From: Frankiales bacterium
GTDB taxonomy: Bacteria > Actinomycetota > Actinomycetes > Mycobacteriales > SCTD01
DNA: 34,964 bases
Assembly: GCA_025965475.1 (NCBI GenBank)
Contig: JAOPWV010000005.1
Location: forward strand, 1 to 34,964
Reading direction: 5' to 3'
Shown here: piece by piece, positions 9,017 through 16,875 of the stretch
Numbering within the stretch: the stretch's first letter is position 1
Layout: every line of letters begins with the position of its first letter
Made by a program: the position numbers and the translations under genes
Notes under the pieces: generated by a model
What the model was told of the DNA's origin: nothing
What the model saw: the letters and a program-made list of their open reading frames with translations, nothing else
Database searches by the model: none

Positions 9017-9161
9017 CGGGGTGCCTCCCACAGTCCGGTCGCCCGGCTGAGAGGCTCACCCGGGGCACGACCGGCCCACTGCCCGCGTTTGACACGCCGG
9101 ACGGGGCGGGGGTCCACTGCCCGCCGACCGTCACCACCCCTGATGTCGTCCTTGGAGAGAT

Positions 9162-11984
9162 GTGCCCGACACCGACCTGGAGACCGCCACCGCTGTCGAC
9201 GTTCCGACAGGCCGGCGGTCCTCGCGCACGGGTACCGGTACCGGGATGCGGCTGGTCATCGTCGAGTCCCCGGCCAAGGCCAAGAAGATCGCGTCGTACC
9301 TCGGCGCCGGCTACACCGTCGAGAGCTCGATCGGCCACATCCGTGACCTGCCGCGCAACGCCGCGGACGTCCCGGCCAGCCACAAGGGCCAGGCCTGGGC
9401 CCGGCTCGGCGTCGACGTGGACAACGACTTCCAGACCCTCTACGTCATCAGCGCCGACAAGAAGTCACAGGTCGCCAAGCTCCGCGCCCTGCTGAAGGAC
9501 GCCGACGAGCTCTTCCTCGCGACCGATGAGGACCGCGAGGGCGAGGCGATCGCCTGGCACCTGCTCGAGACGCTCAAGCCCAAGATCCCGGTCCGCCGGA
9601 TGGTCTTCCACGAGATCACCCCGCAGGCCATCCAGCACGCCGTCGAGACGCCCCGCGAGCTGGACCGGGCGCTCGTCGACGCGCAGGAGACCCGTCGCGT
9701 CCTCGACCGGCTCTACGGCTACGAGGTCTCGCCGGTCCTGTGGAAGAAGGTCATGCCCCGGCTGTCGGCCGGCCGCGTGCAGAGCGTCGCGACCCGGATC
9801 GTCGTCGAGCGCGAGCGGGCCCGGATGCGCTTCGTCGAGGCGTCGTACTGGGACGTCGAGGGCACCTTCCTCGCCGGCCGGCAGGACGACCCGACCGCGC
9901 CGCGGGCCCTCACCGCGACCCTCGTCGCGCTGGACGGCAAGCGCCTCGCCACCGGCCGTGACTTCGACGCCGACACCGGCCGGCTGCGGACCGACGCGGT
10001 CATCCAGGTCGACGAGGCGAGCGCCCGTTCCCTCGTCGAGCGGCTGGCCGACGTGCCGTTCGCGGTCCGCTCGGTCGAGGACAAGCCCTACACGCGCAAG
10101 CCGTACGCGCCGTTCATGACCTCGACGCTCCAGCAGGAGGGCGGCCGCAAGCTGCGCTTCTCCGCGCAGCGCGTCATGCAGACCGCCCAGCGGCTGTACG
10201 AGAACGGCTACATCACCTACATGCGTACCGACAGCATCAACCTGTCGGAGACCGCGGTGACCGCCGCCCGCCAGCAGGCCCGCGAGCTGTACGGGCCGGA
10301 GTACGTCCCGGACGCCCCGCGCCGCTACACGAGCAAGGTCAAGAACGCGCAGGAGGCGCACGAGGCCATCCGACCGTCCGGCGACGTGTTCCGGACACCG
10401 GGGGAGCTGGCCCGGGAGCTGTCCGGCGACGAACTGCGCCTGTACGAGCTGATCTGGCAGCGCACCGTCGCCTCCCAGATGGCCGACGCCCGGGGCGTCT
10501 CGGCCAACATCCGCCTCGGCGCGCAGACCGCCGACGGCGCCGACGCCGAGTTCTCCGCCAGCGGCAAGGTCATCACCTTCCCCGGGTTCCTGCGCGCCTA
10601 TGTCGAGGGCAGCGACGACCCCGACGCCGAGCTGGAGAGCACCGAGCGACGGCTGCCCCGCGTGGCCGTCGGCGACGGCCTGGACGTCGACCGGCTCGAG
10701 GCTCAGGGGCACACGACCAGCCCCCCGGCCCGCTACACCGAGGCCTCGCTGGTCAAGCAGCTCGAGGAGCTGGGCATCGGCCGCCCCTCGACGTACGCCT
10801 CGATCATCACGACCGTCCAGGACCGCGGCTACGTCTGGAAGAAGGGCTCCGCCCTCGTCCCGACCTGGCTCGCCTTCGCGGTGATCGGGCTGCTCGAGCA
10901 GCACTTCGGCCGGCTCGTCGACTACGGGTTCACCGCGTCGATGGAGGACGACCTCGACAACATCGCCGACGGCGGCGAGAACTCCGTCGCGTGGCTGACG
11001 CGCTTCTACTTCGGCTCCGAGGACGGAGCGGAGGGCGGGCTGTCCCGGCAGGGCGGCCTGAAGAAGATGGTGCACGGCAACCTCGACGACATCGACGCGC
11101 GCGAGATCAACTCGATCCCGATCGGGCGCACGGAGGACGGCACCGAGGCCGTGGTCCGCGTCGGCCGGTACGGGCCGTACGTGCAGGTCGGTGAGCTGCG
11201 CGCCTCGCTGCCCGAGGACCTGGCCCCGGACGAGCTGACCCCCGCGCTCGCCCTCGAACTGGCCTCCGCACCGAGCGGCGACCGCACGCTCGGCCGGGAC
11301 CCGGGGACCGGGTACGACGTCGTCGCCAAGGCCGGCCGGTACGGGCCGTACGTCTCGCTGGTCCTCCCGGAGGGCTCGAAGGACAAGCCGCCGACGGGCT
11401 CGCTGTTCGCCTCGATGTCGCTGGACACCATCACGCTGGAGCAGGCGCTCGAGCTGCTGACGCTGCCGCGGGTTCTCGGTGCTGCCGAGGACGGCGAGGA
11501 GATCACCGCGCAGAACGGCCGGTACGGGCCGTACATCTCCAAGGGCAAGGACTCGCGGTCGCTGACCAGCGAGGAGCAGCTGTTCACGGTCACCCTCGAG
11601 GACGCGCTGGCGCTGCTCGCGCAGCCCAAGCCGCGCGGTCGCGGTGCGGCGTCCGCGAAGCCGCCGCTCAAGGAGCTCGGCGCGGACCCGGTCACCGGCA
11701 CGCCGATGGTCGTGAAGGAGGGCCGGTTCGGGCCCTACGTCACCGACGGCGAGACCAACGCGTCGCTGCGCAAGGGCGACGACATCGAGTCGCTGACCGA
11801 CGAGCGGGCCGCCGAACTGCTCGCCGAGAGGCGCGCGCGCGGCCCGGCACCGAAGAAGACGGCCCGCAAGAAGGCGCCGGCCAAGAAGGCTCCGGCCAAG
11901 AAGGCGGCGCCGGTGAAGAAGGCGGCGAAGAAGGCCACGGCCCCCAAGGCTGCTGCCAAGAAGGCACCCGCCAAGAAGTCATAG
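9162..11984 (+). CDS. topA: DNA topoisomerase I (type IA)
   Basis: This 940-aa enzyme relaxes negative supercoils by transient single-strand cleavage. The Toprim domain starts at LVIVESPAKAKKIASYL (Glu35) and has the metal site in TDEDREGEAI (121-130). The catalytic tyrosine is Tyr353 in ITYMRTDSINLS. After the core come several repeats of the form GRYGPYV (near 11166, 11335, 11519 and 11726), the TopoI C-terminal repeats that replace zinc ribbons in actinobacteria. The last 45 or so residues are Lys/Ala-rich (repeats of PAKKA/KKAP), a DNA-binding tail known from this phylum. GTG 9162 follows GGAGA; an alternative is ATG 9246, just before the conserved start, so the first 28 residues are uncertain. 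The stop is TAG. Confidence 0.97.
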   Translation: MPDTDLETATAVDVPTGRRSSRTGTGTGMRLVIVESPAKAKKIASYLGAGYTVESSIGHIRDLPRNAADVPASHKGQAWARLGVDVDNDFQTLYVISADKKSQVAKLRALLKDADELFLATDEDREGEAIAWHLLETLKPKIPVRRMVFHEITPQAIQHAVETPRELDRALVDAQETRRVLDRLYGYEVSPVLWKKVMPRLSAGRVQSVATRIVVERERARMRFVEASYWDVEGTFLAGRQDDPTAPRALTATLVALDGKRLATGRDFDADTGRLRTDAVIQVDEASARSLVERLADVPFAVRSVEDKPYTRKPYAPFMTSTLQQEGGRKLRFSAQRVMQTAQRLYENGYITYMRTDSINLSETAVTAARQQARELYGPEYVPDAPRRYTSKVKNAQEAHEAIRPSGDVFRTPGELARELSGDELRLYELIWQRTVASQMADARGVSANIRLGAQTADGADAEFSASGKVITFPGFLRAYVEGSDDPDAELESTERRLPRVAVGDGLDVDRLEAQGHTTSPPARYTEASLVKQLEELGIGRPSTYASIITTVQDRGYVWKKGSALVPTWLAFAVIGLLEQHFGRLVDYGFTASMEDDLDNIADGGENSVAWLTRFYFGSEDGAEGGLSRQGGLKKMVHGNLDDIDAREINSIPIGRTEDGTEAVVRVGRYGPYVQVGELRASLPEDLAPDELTPALALELASAPSGDRTLGRDPGTGYDVVAKAGRYGPYVSLVLPEGSKDKPPTGSLFASMSLDTITLEQALELLTLPRVLGAAEDGEEITAQNGRYGPYISKGKDSRSLTSEEQLFTVTLEDALALLAQPKPRGRGAASAKPPLKELGADPVTGTPMVVKEGRFGPYVTDGETNASLRKGDDIESLTDERAAELLAERRARGPAPKKTARKKAPAKKAPAKKAAPVKKAAKKATAPKAAAKKAPAKKS

Positions 11985-12014
11985 TTCGTCGGGCGCGGCC
12001 GGGCGACGGCCCCG

Positions 12015-12030
12015 TAGGCTCGACGCTGTG
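12015..12030 (+). promoter_or_regulatory. Possible leaderless promoter of the MFS-tmk gene
   Basis: TAGGCT (12015-12020) is spaced seven bases from GTG 12028, and no ribosome binding site precedes the GTG. This fits a leaderless transcript in the 43-bp gap after topA. Confidence 0.45.
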
Positions 12031-14091
12031 AGCCGAGCCCCGAGTGCCGACGGGCTCCCGGATCCCGCCGACCTGGTGGGGGCGGGGGTGGGCCGAGCGC
12101 GCGGGGTCCTGTCGATCCGGCCGTTCCGGCAGCTGTTCACGGCGCTCGCGCTGTCCAGCTTCGGTGACTGGCTGGGTTTCCTCGCGACCACGGCGCTGGC
12201 CGCCCAGCTGGCAACCACCTTCGAGGGCAAGGCCTACGCCACCGGCGCCGTCCTGGTCTTCCGACTGCTGCCGTCGGTGCTGTTCGGGCCGTTGGCCGGC
12301 GCCTTCGCCGACCGGTTCGACCGGCGCCGGACGATGGTCGTCAGCGACCTGGTGCGGGCCGCTCTCTTCGTCTCGATCCCGCTGTCCGGTTCGCTGGTGT
12401 GGCTCATGGTGGCCACCTTCCTGGTCGAGGCCTTCGGGATGTTCTGGATCCCGGCCAAGGAGGCGTCCGTACCGAACCTGGTCGGCAAGGAGCGCCTGGA
12501 GGCCGCCAACCAGCTCTCCCTGATCGCGACGTACGGCTCTGCTCCGGTGGCCGCGGCGGCCTTCGCCCTGCTCGGCCTGGCCAACCGGGTGCTCGGCAAC
12601 AACGTGCAGTTCTTCGCGAGCCGCCCGGTCGACCTCGCGCTGTACCTGAACGCGGCGACGTTCCTGTTCGCCGCCGTGACGGTCTTCCGGCTCGACATCC
12701 CGAGTCCGCACGGCGAGCGCGGCAGGAGCGGCGCCCCCGCCCCGACCCTGCTGGCGAGCGTCCGGGAGGGCTTCGCCTTCGCCCGAACCAGCCCGCTGGT
12801 GCGCGGCCTGCTCGTCGGGATGCTCGGCGCCCTGGCGGCGGGCGGCACGGTCATCGCGCAGGGCCAGCTGTTCGCCACCGAGGTGCTGTCCGGTGGCCAG
12901 GCGGCGTACGGCCTGCTGTTCGGCGCCGTGTTCGTGGGCATCGCCGCCGGCGTGGCTCTCGGCCCGCGCATGCTGGGGGACCTGTCCCGGCGGCGGGTGC
13001 TCGGCCCGACGATCGTCGGAGCCGGTGCCCCGCTCGTGGTGATGGCGCTGCTGCCGAACCTGTTCCTGGCCGTCCTGCTGACCCTCCTGGTCGGCTTCTT
13101 CGCGGGGATCGCCTACGTCGTGGGGCTGACCCTGCTCGGCGGCGAGGTGGACGACGAGTTCCGCGGCCGGGCGTTCGGCCTCGTCCAGTCGCTCATGCGG
13201 ATCGACCTGCTGGTCGTCACCGCGGTGACGCCGTTCGTCTCCGGCGCCATCGGCCGTCGCACCGTCGAGCTGCCCGGGACCGCGCACCTCACCCTCAACG
13301 GGGTCTCCGTCACCCTCGTGCTCGGCGGCCTGCTGGGGATCGGCGTCGGCGTCCTCGCGTTCCGGCAGATGGACGACCGGCGCGGCGTGCCGTTGCGCAC
13401 CGACCTGCTGAACCTGTTCAAGCGGACGCACGCGCCGTCGTACCCCGGCCTGTTCCTGGCGCTGGAGGGCGGTGAGGGCGCCGGCAAGTCCACCCAGACC
13501 CGGCTGCTCGTGGCCTGGCTCGAGCAGAGCGGCCGCGAGGTCGTCGTGACCCGCGAACCGGGCGCCACGCCGGCCGGCGCCCGGATCCGGGCCCTGCTGC
13601 TCGACCCGGCAACCGGATCGCTGGCCCCCCGTGCCGAGGCCCTGCTCTACGCCGCGGACCGCGCGCAGCACGTGGAGCACGTGATCGTGCCGGCGCTGCG
13701 GCGCGGGGCCGTCGTCGTGACCGACCGCTACGTCGACTCGTCGCTCGCCTACCAGGGCGCGGGCCGCGAGCTCGACCGTGAGGAGGTCGAGAAGCTGTCC
13801 CGCTGGGCGACCGGCGGCCTGAACCCGGACCTGACGCTGCTCCTGGACGTCGACCCGGTCGTCGGGCTCGCGCGGATCGCGGGTGCGCCGGACCGGATCG
13901 AGCAGGAGTCGCTCGCCTTCCACCGGCGGGTCCGCCAGGGCTTCCTCGACCTGGCCACGGCGCATCCCGAGCGGTACCTGGTCGTGTCCGCGGCCGAGCC
14001 GCCGCAGTCGGTGCACGACGCGGTCCGTGCGCGGGTCGGCGAGCTGCTGCCCGCGCACGACGCGCCCGTCCGGGAACCTGCCCGCCCATGA
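12028..14091 (+). CDS. tmk: MFS-domain / thymidylate kinase fusion protein
   Basis: This 687-aa protein has two parts. Residues about 30-450 form a 12-helix major-facilitator domain of the enterobactin-exporter/MFS_3 type, with the loop ADRFDRRRTMVVSDL. Residues about 473-680 form a full dTMP kinase: P-loop GGEGAGKST (481-489), TREPGATPAG and the DRY motif DRYVDSSLAYQG. The kinase makes dTDP for DNA synthesis; the substrate of the MFS part is unknown and it may only anchor the kinase. Membrane-fused thymidylate kinases are known from Streptomyces and relatives, so this is a real fusion, not an assembly join; the frame is continuous without an internal start signal. The stop overlaps the holB start (ATGA), so the two are translationally coupled. 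Confidence 0.93.
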   Translation: MSRAPSADGLPDPADLVGAGVGRARGVLSIRPFRQLFTALALSSFGDWLGFLATTALAAQLATTFEGKAYATGAVLVFRLLPSVLFGPLAGAFADRFDRRRTMVVSDLVRAALFVSIPLSGSLVWLMVATFLVEAFGMFWIPAKEASVPNLVGKERLEAANQLSLIATYGSAPVAAAAFALLGLANRVLGNNVQFFASRPVDLALYLNAATFLFAAVTVFRLDIPSPHGERGRSGAPAPTLLASVREGFAFARTSPLVRGLLVGMLGALAAGGTVIAQGQLFATEVLSGGQAAYGLLFGAVFVGIAAGVALGPRMLGDLSRRRVLGPTIVGAGAPLVVMALLPNLFLAVLLTLLVGFFAGIAYVVGLTLLGGEVDDEFRGRAFGLVQSLMRIDLLVVTAVTPFVSGAIGRRTVELPGTAHLTLNGVSVTLVLGGLLGIGVGVLAFRQMDDRRGVPLRTDLLNLFKRTHAPSYPGLFLALEGGEGAGKSTQTRLLVAWLEQSGREVVVTREPGATPAGARIRALLLDPATGSLAPRAEALLYAADRAQHVEHVIVPALRRGAVVVTDRYVDSSLAYQGAGRELDREEVEKLSRWATGGLNPDLTLLLDVDPVVGLARIAGAPDRIEQESLAFHRRVRQGFLDLATAHPERYLVVSAAEPPQSVHDAVRARVGELLPAHDAPVREPARP

Positions 14092-15269
14092 GCGTCTTCG
14101 ACGACCTCGTCGGCCAGCAGCCGGTGGTCGCCCAGCTGCAGGCCGCCGCGGACGCGGCCGGCCGGATCGTGGCCGGGAACGACCGTGGCAGTTCGGCGAT
14201 GACGCACGCGTGGCTGTTCACCGGGCCGCCGGGATCGGGACGGTCCGTAGCGGCGCGGGCGTTCGCAGCGGCGCTGCAGTGCGAACAGGGCGGTTGTGGG
14301 CACTGCGCGGCCTGCACCCAGGCGCTGGGGGGCACCCACCCCGATGTCGCGGTCGTCGTGCCCGAGGGGCTGCACCTGCTCGTCAACGACGCCCGGGAGG
14401 TCATCCTGCGCTCGTCGCGGGCACCGACCCGGGGCCGCTGGCAGGTGACCCTCATCGAGGACGCGGACCGCATGGAGGAGCGCACCTCCAACACCCTGCT
14501 CAAGGCCGTGGAGGAGCCGCCGCCGCACGGCGTCCTGCTGCTGTGTGCGCCGAGCGTCGAGGATCTGCTGCCGACCATCCGGTCGCGCTGCCGGCTCGTC
14601 CCCCTCCGCACCCCCCCGTTCGAGGCGGTCGCCGAGGTGCTCGTACGGCGTGACGGCATCGACCCGGCCATGGCGGCGTTCGCCGCACGGGCCGCGCAGG
14701 GTCACATCGGCCGGGCCCGCCGTCTCGCGCGTGACGAACAGGCCCGCCGGGAGCGCAGCGACGTCCTGTCGCTGCCGCGCTCGCTGCAGGGCATCGGCTC
14801 CGCGATGCAGGCGGCGAAGGACCTCGTCGACGCCGCGCAGGCCGAGGCGGCCCGGCTGACCGGCGACCGCGACACGGCCGAGAAGGAGGCGCTGTCGACG
14901 GCGCTGGGCGGCGGCGCGACAGGCAAGGGGTACACGGGCGGTACGCCGCGCGGCGGTGCCGGCGCGCTGAAGGACCTGGAGAAGCGACAGAAGAGCCGCG
15001 GCACCCGTACCTCCCGGGACGCCCTGGACCGCGCGCTCGTCGACCTGGCGGCGTTCTACCGGGACGTGCTCACCATCCAGCTCCGGACCGGGACCGCGCT
15101 GATCCACGACGACCTGGGCGAGCAGGCGGCGACGATCGCCCGCGCCACGTCCCCCGAGTCGACGGTCCGCCGTATCGACGCGGTGCTCGCGTGCCGCACG
15201 GCCCTGGAGGGCAACGTGGCGCCGTTGCTCGCTGTGGAGTCCATGGCGCTGGCCCTGCGCACCGGCTGA
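14088..15269 (+). CDS. holB: DNA polymerase III subunit delta' (clamp loader)
   Basis: This 393-aa AAA+ clamp-loader subunit works in the replisome to load the sliding clamp. Visible features are a degenerate P-loop GPPGSGRS (46-53, Arg in place of Lys, usual for delta'), the four-cysteine zinc module C65-x4-C70-x2-C73-x2-C76, the segment EDADRMEERTSNTLLKAVEEPP and the sensor motif TIRSRCR. The C-terminal part carries a Gly/Lys-rich linker (ATGKGYTGGTPRGGAG) that is longer than in E. coli HolB but common in actinobacteria. The ATG overlaps the tmk stop by four bases, and tmk-holB is a conserved pair. A tRNA gene follows 47 bp later. Confidence 0.93.
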   Translation: MSVFDDLVGQQPVVAQLQAAADAAGRIVAGNDRGSSAMTHAWLFTGPPGSGRSVAARAFAAALQCEQGGCGHCAACTQALGGTHPDVAVVVPEGLHLLVNDAREVILRSSRAPTRGRWQVTLIEDADRMEERTSNTLLKAVEEPPPHGVLLLCAPSVEDLLPTIRSRCRLVPLRTPPFEAVAEVLVRRDGIDPAMAAFAARAAQGHIGRARRLARDEQARRERSDVLSLPRSLQGIGSAMQAAKDLVDAAQAEAARLTGDRDTAEKEALSTALGGGATGKGYTGGTPRGGAGALKDLEKRQKSRGTRTSRDALDRALVDLAAFYRDVLTIQLRTGTALIHDDLGEQAATIARATSPESTVRRIDAVLACRTALEGNVAPLLAVESMALALRTG

Positions 15270-15282
15270 CCGGTTCATCCCC

Positions 15283-15288
15283 TAGACT
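15283..15288 (+). promoter_or_regulatory. Possible -10 element (TAGACT) of the tRNA-Thr gene
   Basis: TAGACT lies 28 bases upstream of the tRNA 5' end and matches the actinobacterial TANNNT consensus. No convincing -35 hexamer is seen at 16-19 bases, so the call is tentative. Confidence 0.4.
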
Positions 15289-15316
15289 CGTCGGCGGACC
15301 TGCCCCGGCGGGATCC

Positions 15317-15392
15317 GCCGCCTTAGCTCAGTCGGCAGAGCACCTCACTCGTAATGAGGTTGTCCGCGGTTCGATTCCGCGAGGCGGCTCCA
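15317..15392 (+). tRNA. tRNA-Thr (anticodon CGT)
   Basis: This is a complete cloverleaf. The acceptor stem GCCGCCT (15317-15323) pairs with AGGCGGC (15382-15388). The D-arm begins AGCTCAGTCGGCAGAGC. The anticodon arm is CCTCA-CTCGTAA-TGAGG with anticodon CGT, which reads ACG threonine codons. The T-arm is CGCGGTTCGATTCCGCG. The discriminator is T15389 and CCA is encoded at 15390-15392. The ACG codon is common in the genes around it. Confidence 0.97.
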
Positions 15393-15402
15393 CGCTTGCC
15401 CC

Positions 15403-15432
15403 CGACGGTCCAGTTGTTTGACTGGACCGTCG
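15403..15432 (+). terminator. Perfect hairpin terminator after tRNA-Thr
   Basis: CGACGGTCCAGT (15403-15414) and ACTGGACCGTCG (15421-15432) form a perfect 12-bp stem with a six-base loop, TGTTTG. It begins ten bases after the CCA end, so it most likely ends the tRNA transcript. No T-tract follows. Confidence 0.75.
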
Positions 15433-15492
15433 GTCTCGGCGCACAGGCCGCCTCGTGGACGTCGCGCGCAGCTGCGTGGTTCGAGGTCCTGA

Positions 15493-15663
15493 GCGCGCCG
15501 GCGCAGAGGCACCCGCCTCGGCGACCTCGTCCCGCTCTGCGACAGCAACCACCACGACATCCACGAACGCCGACGCACCCTCCGGCGACGCGGCGGGCGC
15601 CACATCAACCCCACCGGCTGGGCCGACGGACCCGCACCCTGGCCTGCGGGTGGGGGAGAATGA
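15493..15663 (+). pseudogene. Probable C-terminal remnant of an HNH endonuclease
   Basis: A frame open from 15493 and ending at TGA 15661-15663 encodes, in its last 46 codons, LVPLCDSNHHDIHERRR, then TLRRRGGRHINPTGW. The C-x3-HH-x2-H pattern after LVPLC is typical of the last part of HNH nucleases. A stop at 15490-15492 cuts the frame before the first Cys pair and the central His-Asn, and I see no upstream HNH domain. It lies 61 bp after the tRNA terminator, where integrated elements often leave debris. The 306-bp stretch between the tRNA and the next gene otherwise holds only the hairpin. A chance frame in GC-rich DNA is the alternative. Confidence 0.4.
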
Positions 15664-15698
15664 CGGAGTCCCCCGAAGACCCGGCCGAGGAGGCGACG

Positions 15699-16079
15699 AT
15701 GAGCACCCCCCGTCGGCCCCTGCGCGCCCGTCACCCGGGGGCGGCGTCCGGCGGCACCGTGTTCCGCGGCGTCCTGAACGCCCGCCCCTACCCGGCGCCC
15801 GCGATGACCGCCCGCGACTGGACCCGGATCGCGCCGCGGCAGGTCCGGCTCGACGACCTCATCACCGTCAAGGCCGAGCTCCGGCTCGACGTACTGCTGG
15901 CCGAGGACTCCACGTTCTACGGCGACATGTTCTGCCACGTCATCGAGTGGCAGGGCGAGCTGTACCTCGAGGACGGGTTGCACCGCGCCGTCCAGGCAGC
16001 GCTGCAGCAGCGGTCCCTCCTGCACGTGCGGGTCGCGCACCTCGACGACGAGGGGCAGTGGACCGGCCCCGTGGTCTGA
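15699..16079 (+). CDS. Conserved actinobacterial protein, ParB-like fold suspected
   Basis: This 126-aa soluble protein of unproven function belongs to a family I recognise from Streptomyces and relatives, sometimes labelled a VapB-type antitoxin without clear support. Conserved-looking segments are VFRGVLNARPYPAPAMT, PRQVRLDDLITVKAEL, LLAEDSTFYGDMFCHV and YLEDGLHRAVQAALQQR. The last, with a Gly-His-Arg centre, resembles the DGxHR box of ParB/sulfiredoxin-like domains. The start is set by GAGGAGG at 15687-15693, five bases before ATG 15699; an in-frame ATG at 15660 lacks such a site. No toxin gene is adjacent, which argues against an antitoxin role here. Confidence 0.65.
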   Translation: MSTPRRPLRARHPGAASGGTVFRGVLNARPYPAPAMTARDWTRIAPRQVRLDDLITVKAELRLDVLLAEDSTFYGDMFCHVIEWQGELYLEDGLHRAVQAALQQRSLLHVRVAHLDDEGQWTGPVV

Positions 16080-16155
16080 CGGCAGCCCCGCGGTGAGCAG
16101 GACCCGCTCCGGTGCCATGATCGGCGCGAGGACGTCGCCGACCGAGGAGTCCGCT

Positions 16156-16758
16156 GTGCCCGGCGCAGCCGCGTACGACCCCGCCCGGGGCGGAGCGCGT
16201 CTCCTGCGTGCCGTCGTCTGGGCCGTCGTCGCACTCGGACCGGCCGCCCTCGCCCACGCGACCGTGCAGGGCTGCGTCAGTGCCCTGGGGACGGCCGAGG
16301 CGCTTGTCGCCTGCGGCCTGGGCTCGTACGCGGTGCTCGGCCGCGAGCGCGGCGGGGCTGCCCTCCTGCTCTGGCTGGTCGGCTGCCAGAGCGTCACGCA
16401 CGGCCTGCTCGAGTGGCACTGCTCGGGGCCGGCCCAACCGCTTGCGTCGCTCTCCGTGTGGGCGCGCCCGCTGCTGCTCGGCGAGTCCGGCCCGATGCTG
16501 CTCGCTCATGTGCTCGCGGTCCTGGTGTCGTTCGCCGTCCTGTCCCGGGCGGACGCCGCGTTGTGGGCGGCGCACCGCCTGGGCCGGGCCCTCCGCAGGC
16601 TCGTACGACGGGTCGTCCCGGCTGCCGTCGTCGTCCCGACCGTAGCGGCGTTGCGATCCACCGCCACCGCGTTCGTCGGGCCGCTGCTGCGCGGCAGCAT
16701 CTGGCGGGCGCCACATCCGGTCCGCCGCGGTCCGCCGCGGCCGGCCCTGGCGCTGTAG
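16156..16758 (+). CDS. Unknown membrane protein with Cys/His-containing loop
   Basis: This 200-aa protein has about four hydrophobic segments (LLRAVVWAVVALGPAALAH; ALVACGLGSYAVLG; ALLLWLVGCQSVTHGLL; LLAHVLAVLVSFAVL) and a long basic cytoplasmic-type tail after residue 140. Several Cys and His residues sit in or next to the helices (HATVQGC, GCQSVTHGLLEWHC). Together with the following YcnI-like and CopC-CopD genes, these suggest metal handling, but this is inference only. I do not recognise the family. GTG 16156 is chosen because GAGGAG lies at 16144-16149; GTG 16093 would add 21 residues. A perfect 10-bp tandem repeat (TCCGCCGCGG twice, 16721-16740) lies inside the tail. The gene ends in TAG, 117 bp before the ycnI-like gene. 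Confidence 0.6.
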   Translation: MPGAAAYDPARGGARLLRAVVWAVVALGPAALAHATVQGCVSALGTAEALVACGLGSYAVLGRERGGAALLLWLVGCQSVTHGLLEWHCSGPAQPLASLSVWARPLLLGESGPMLLAHVLAVLVSFAVLSRADAALWAAHRLGRALRRLVRRVVPAAVVVPTVAALRSTATAFVGPLLRGSIWRAPHPVRRGPPRPALAL

Positions 16759-16875
16759 CCCCGCGCCCACTCTCCACCTTCCCGCGCGACCTCCGGTGGC
16801 GCTGCCCGCCGCTTCGCGCACGACTCTGCCGCGCCGACGCGCGGCTCCCTCGACATTCCAAGGAGCACCAGTTCC

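Noticed and set aside
5132-9031. A 1299-codon open frame on the minus strand
   Set aside because: It is antisense to hppA and the methyltransferase gene, rich in Arg/Ala/Gly/Asp without any domain, as expected from GC-rich codon shadows.
11740-14058. A 772-codon minus-strand frame opposite MFS-tmk
   Set aside because: Composition of an antisense shadow; the plus strand carries well-conserved P-loop and membrane motifs.
15699-16079. Toxin-antitoxin module with a VapB antitoxin
   Set aside because: No PIN-domain toxin or other small partner gene is adjacent, and the sequence has no AbrB-type DNA-binding motif.
16721-16740. Perfect tandem repeat TCCGCCGCGG
   Set aside because: Two copies only, inside a coding tail rich in Arg/Pro codons; likely simple slippage without function.
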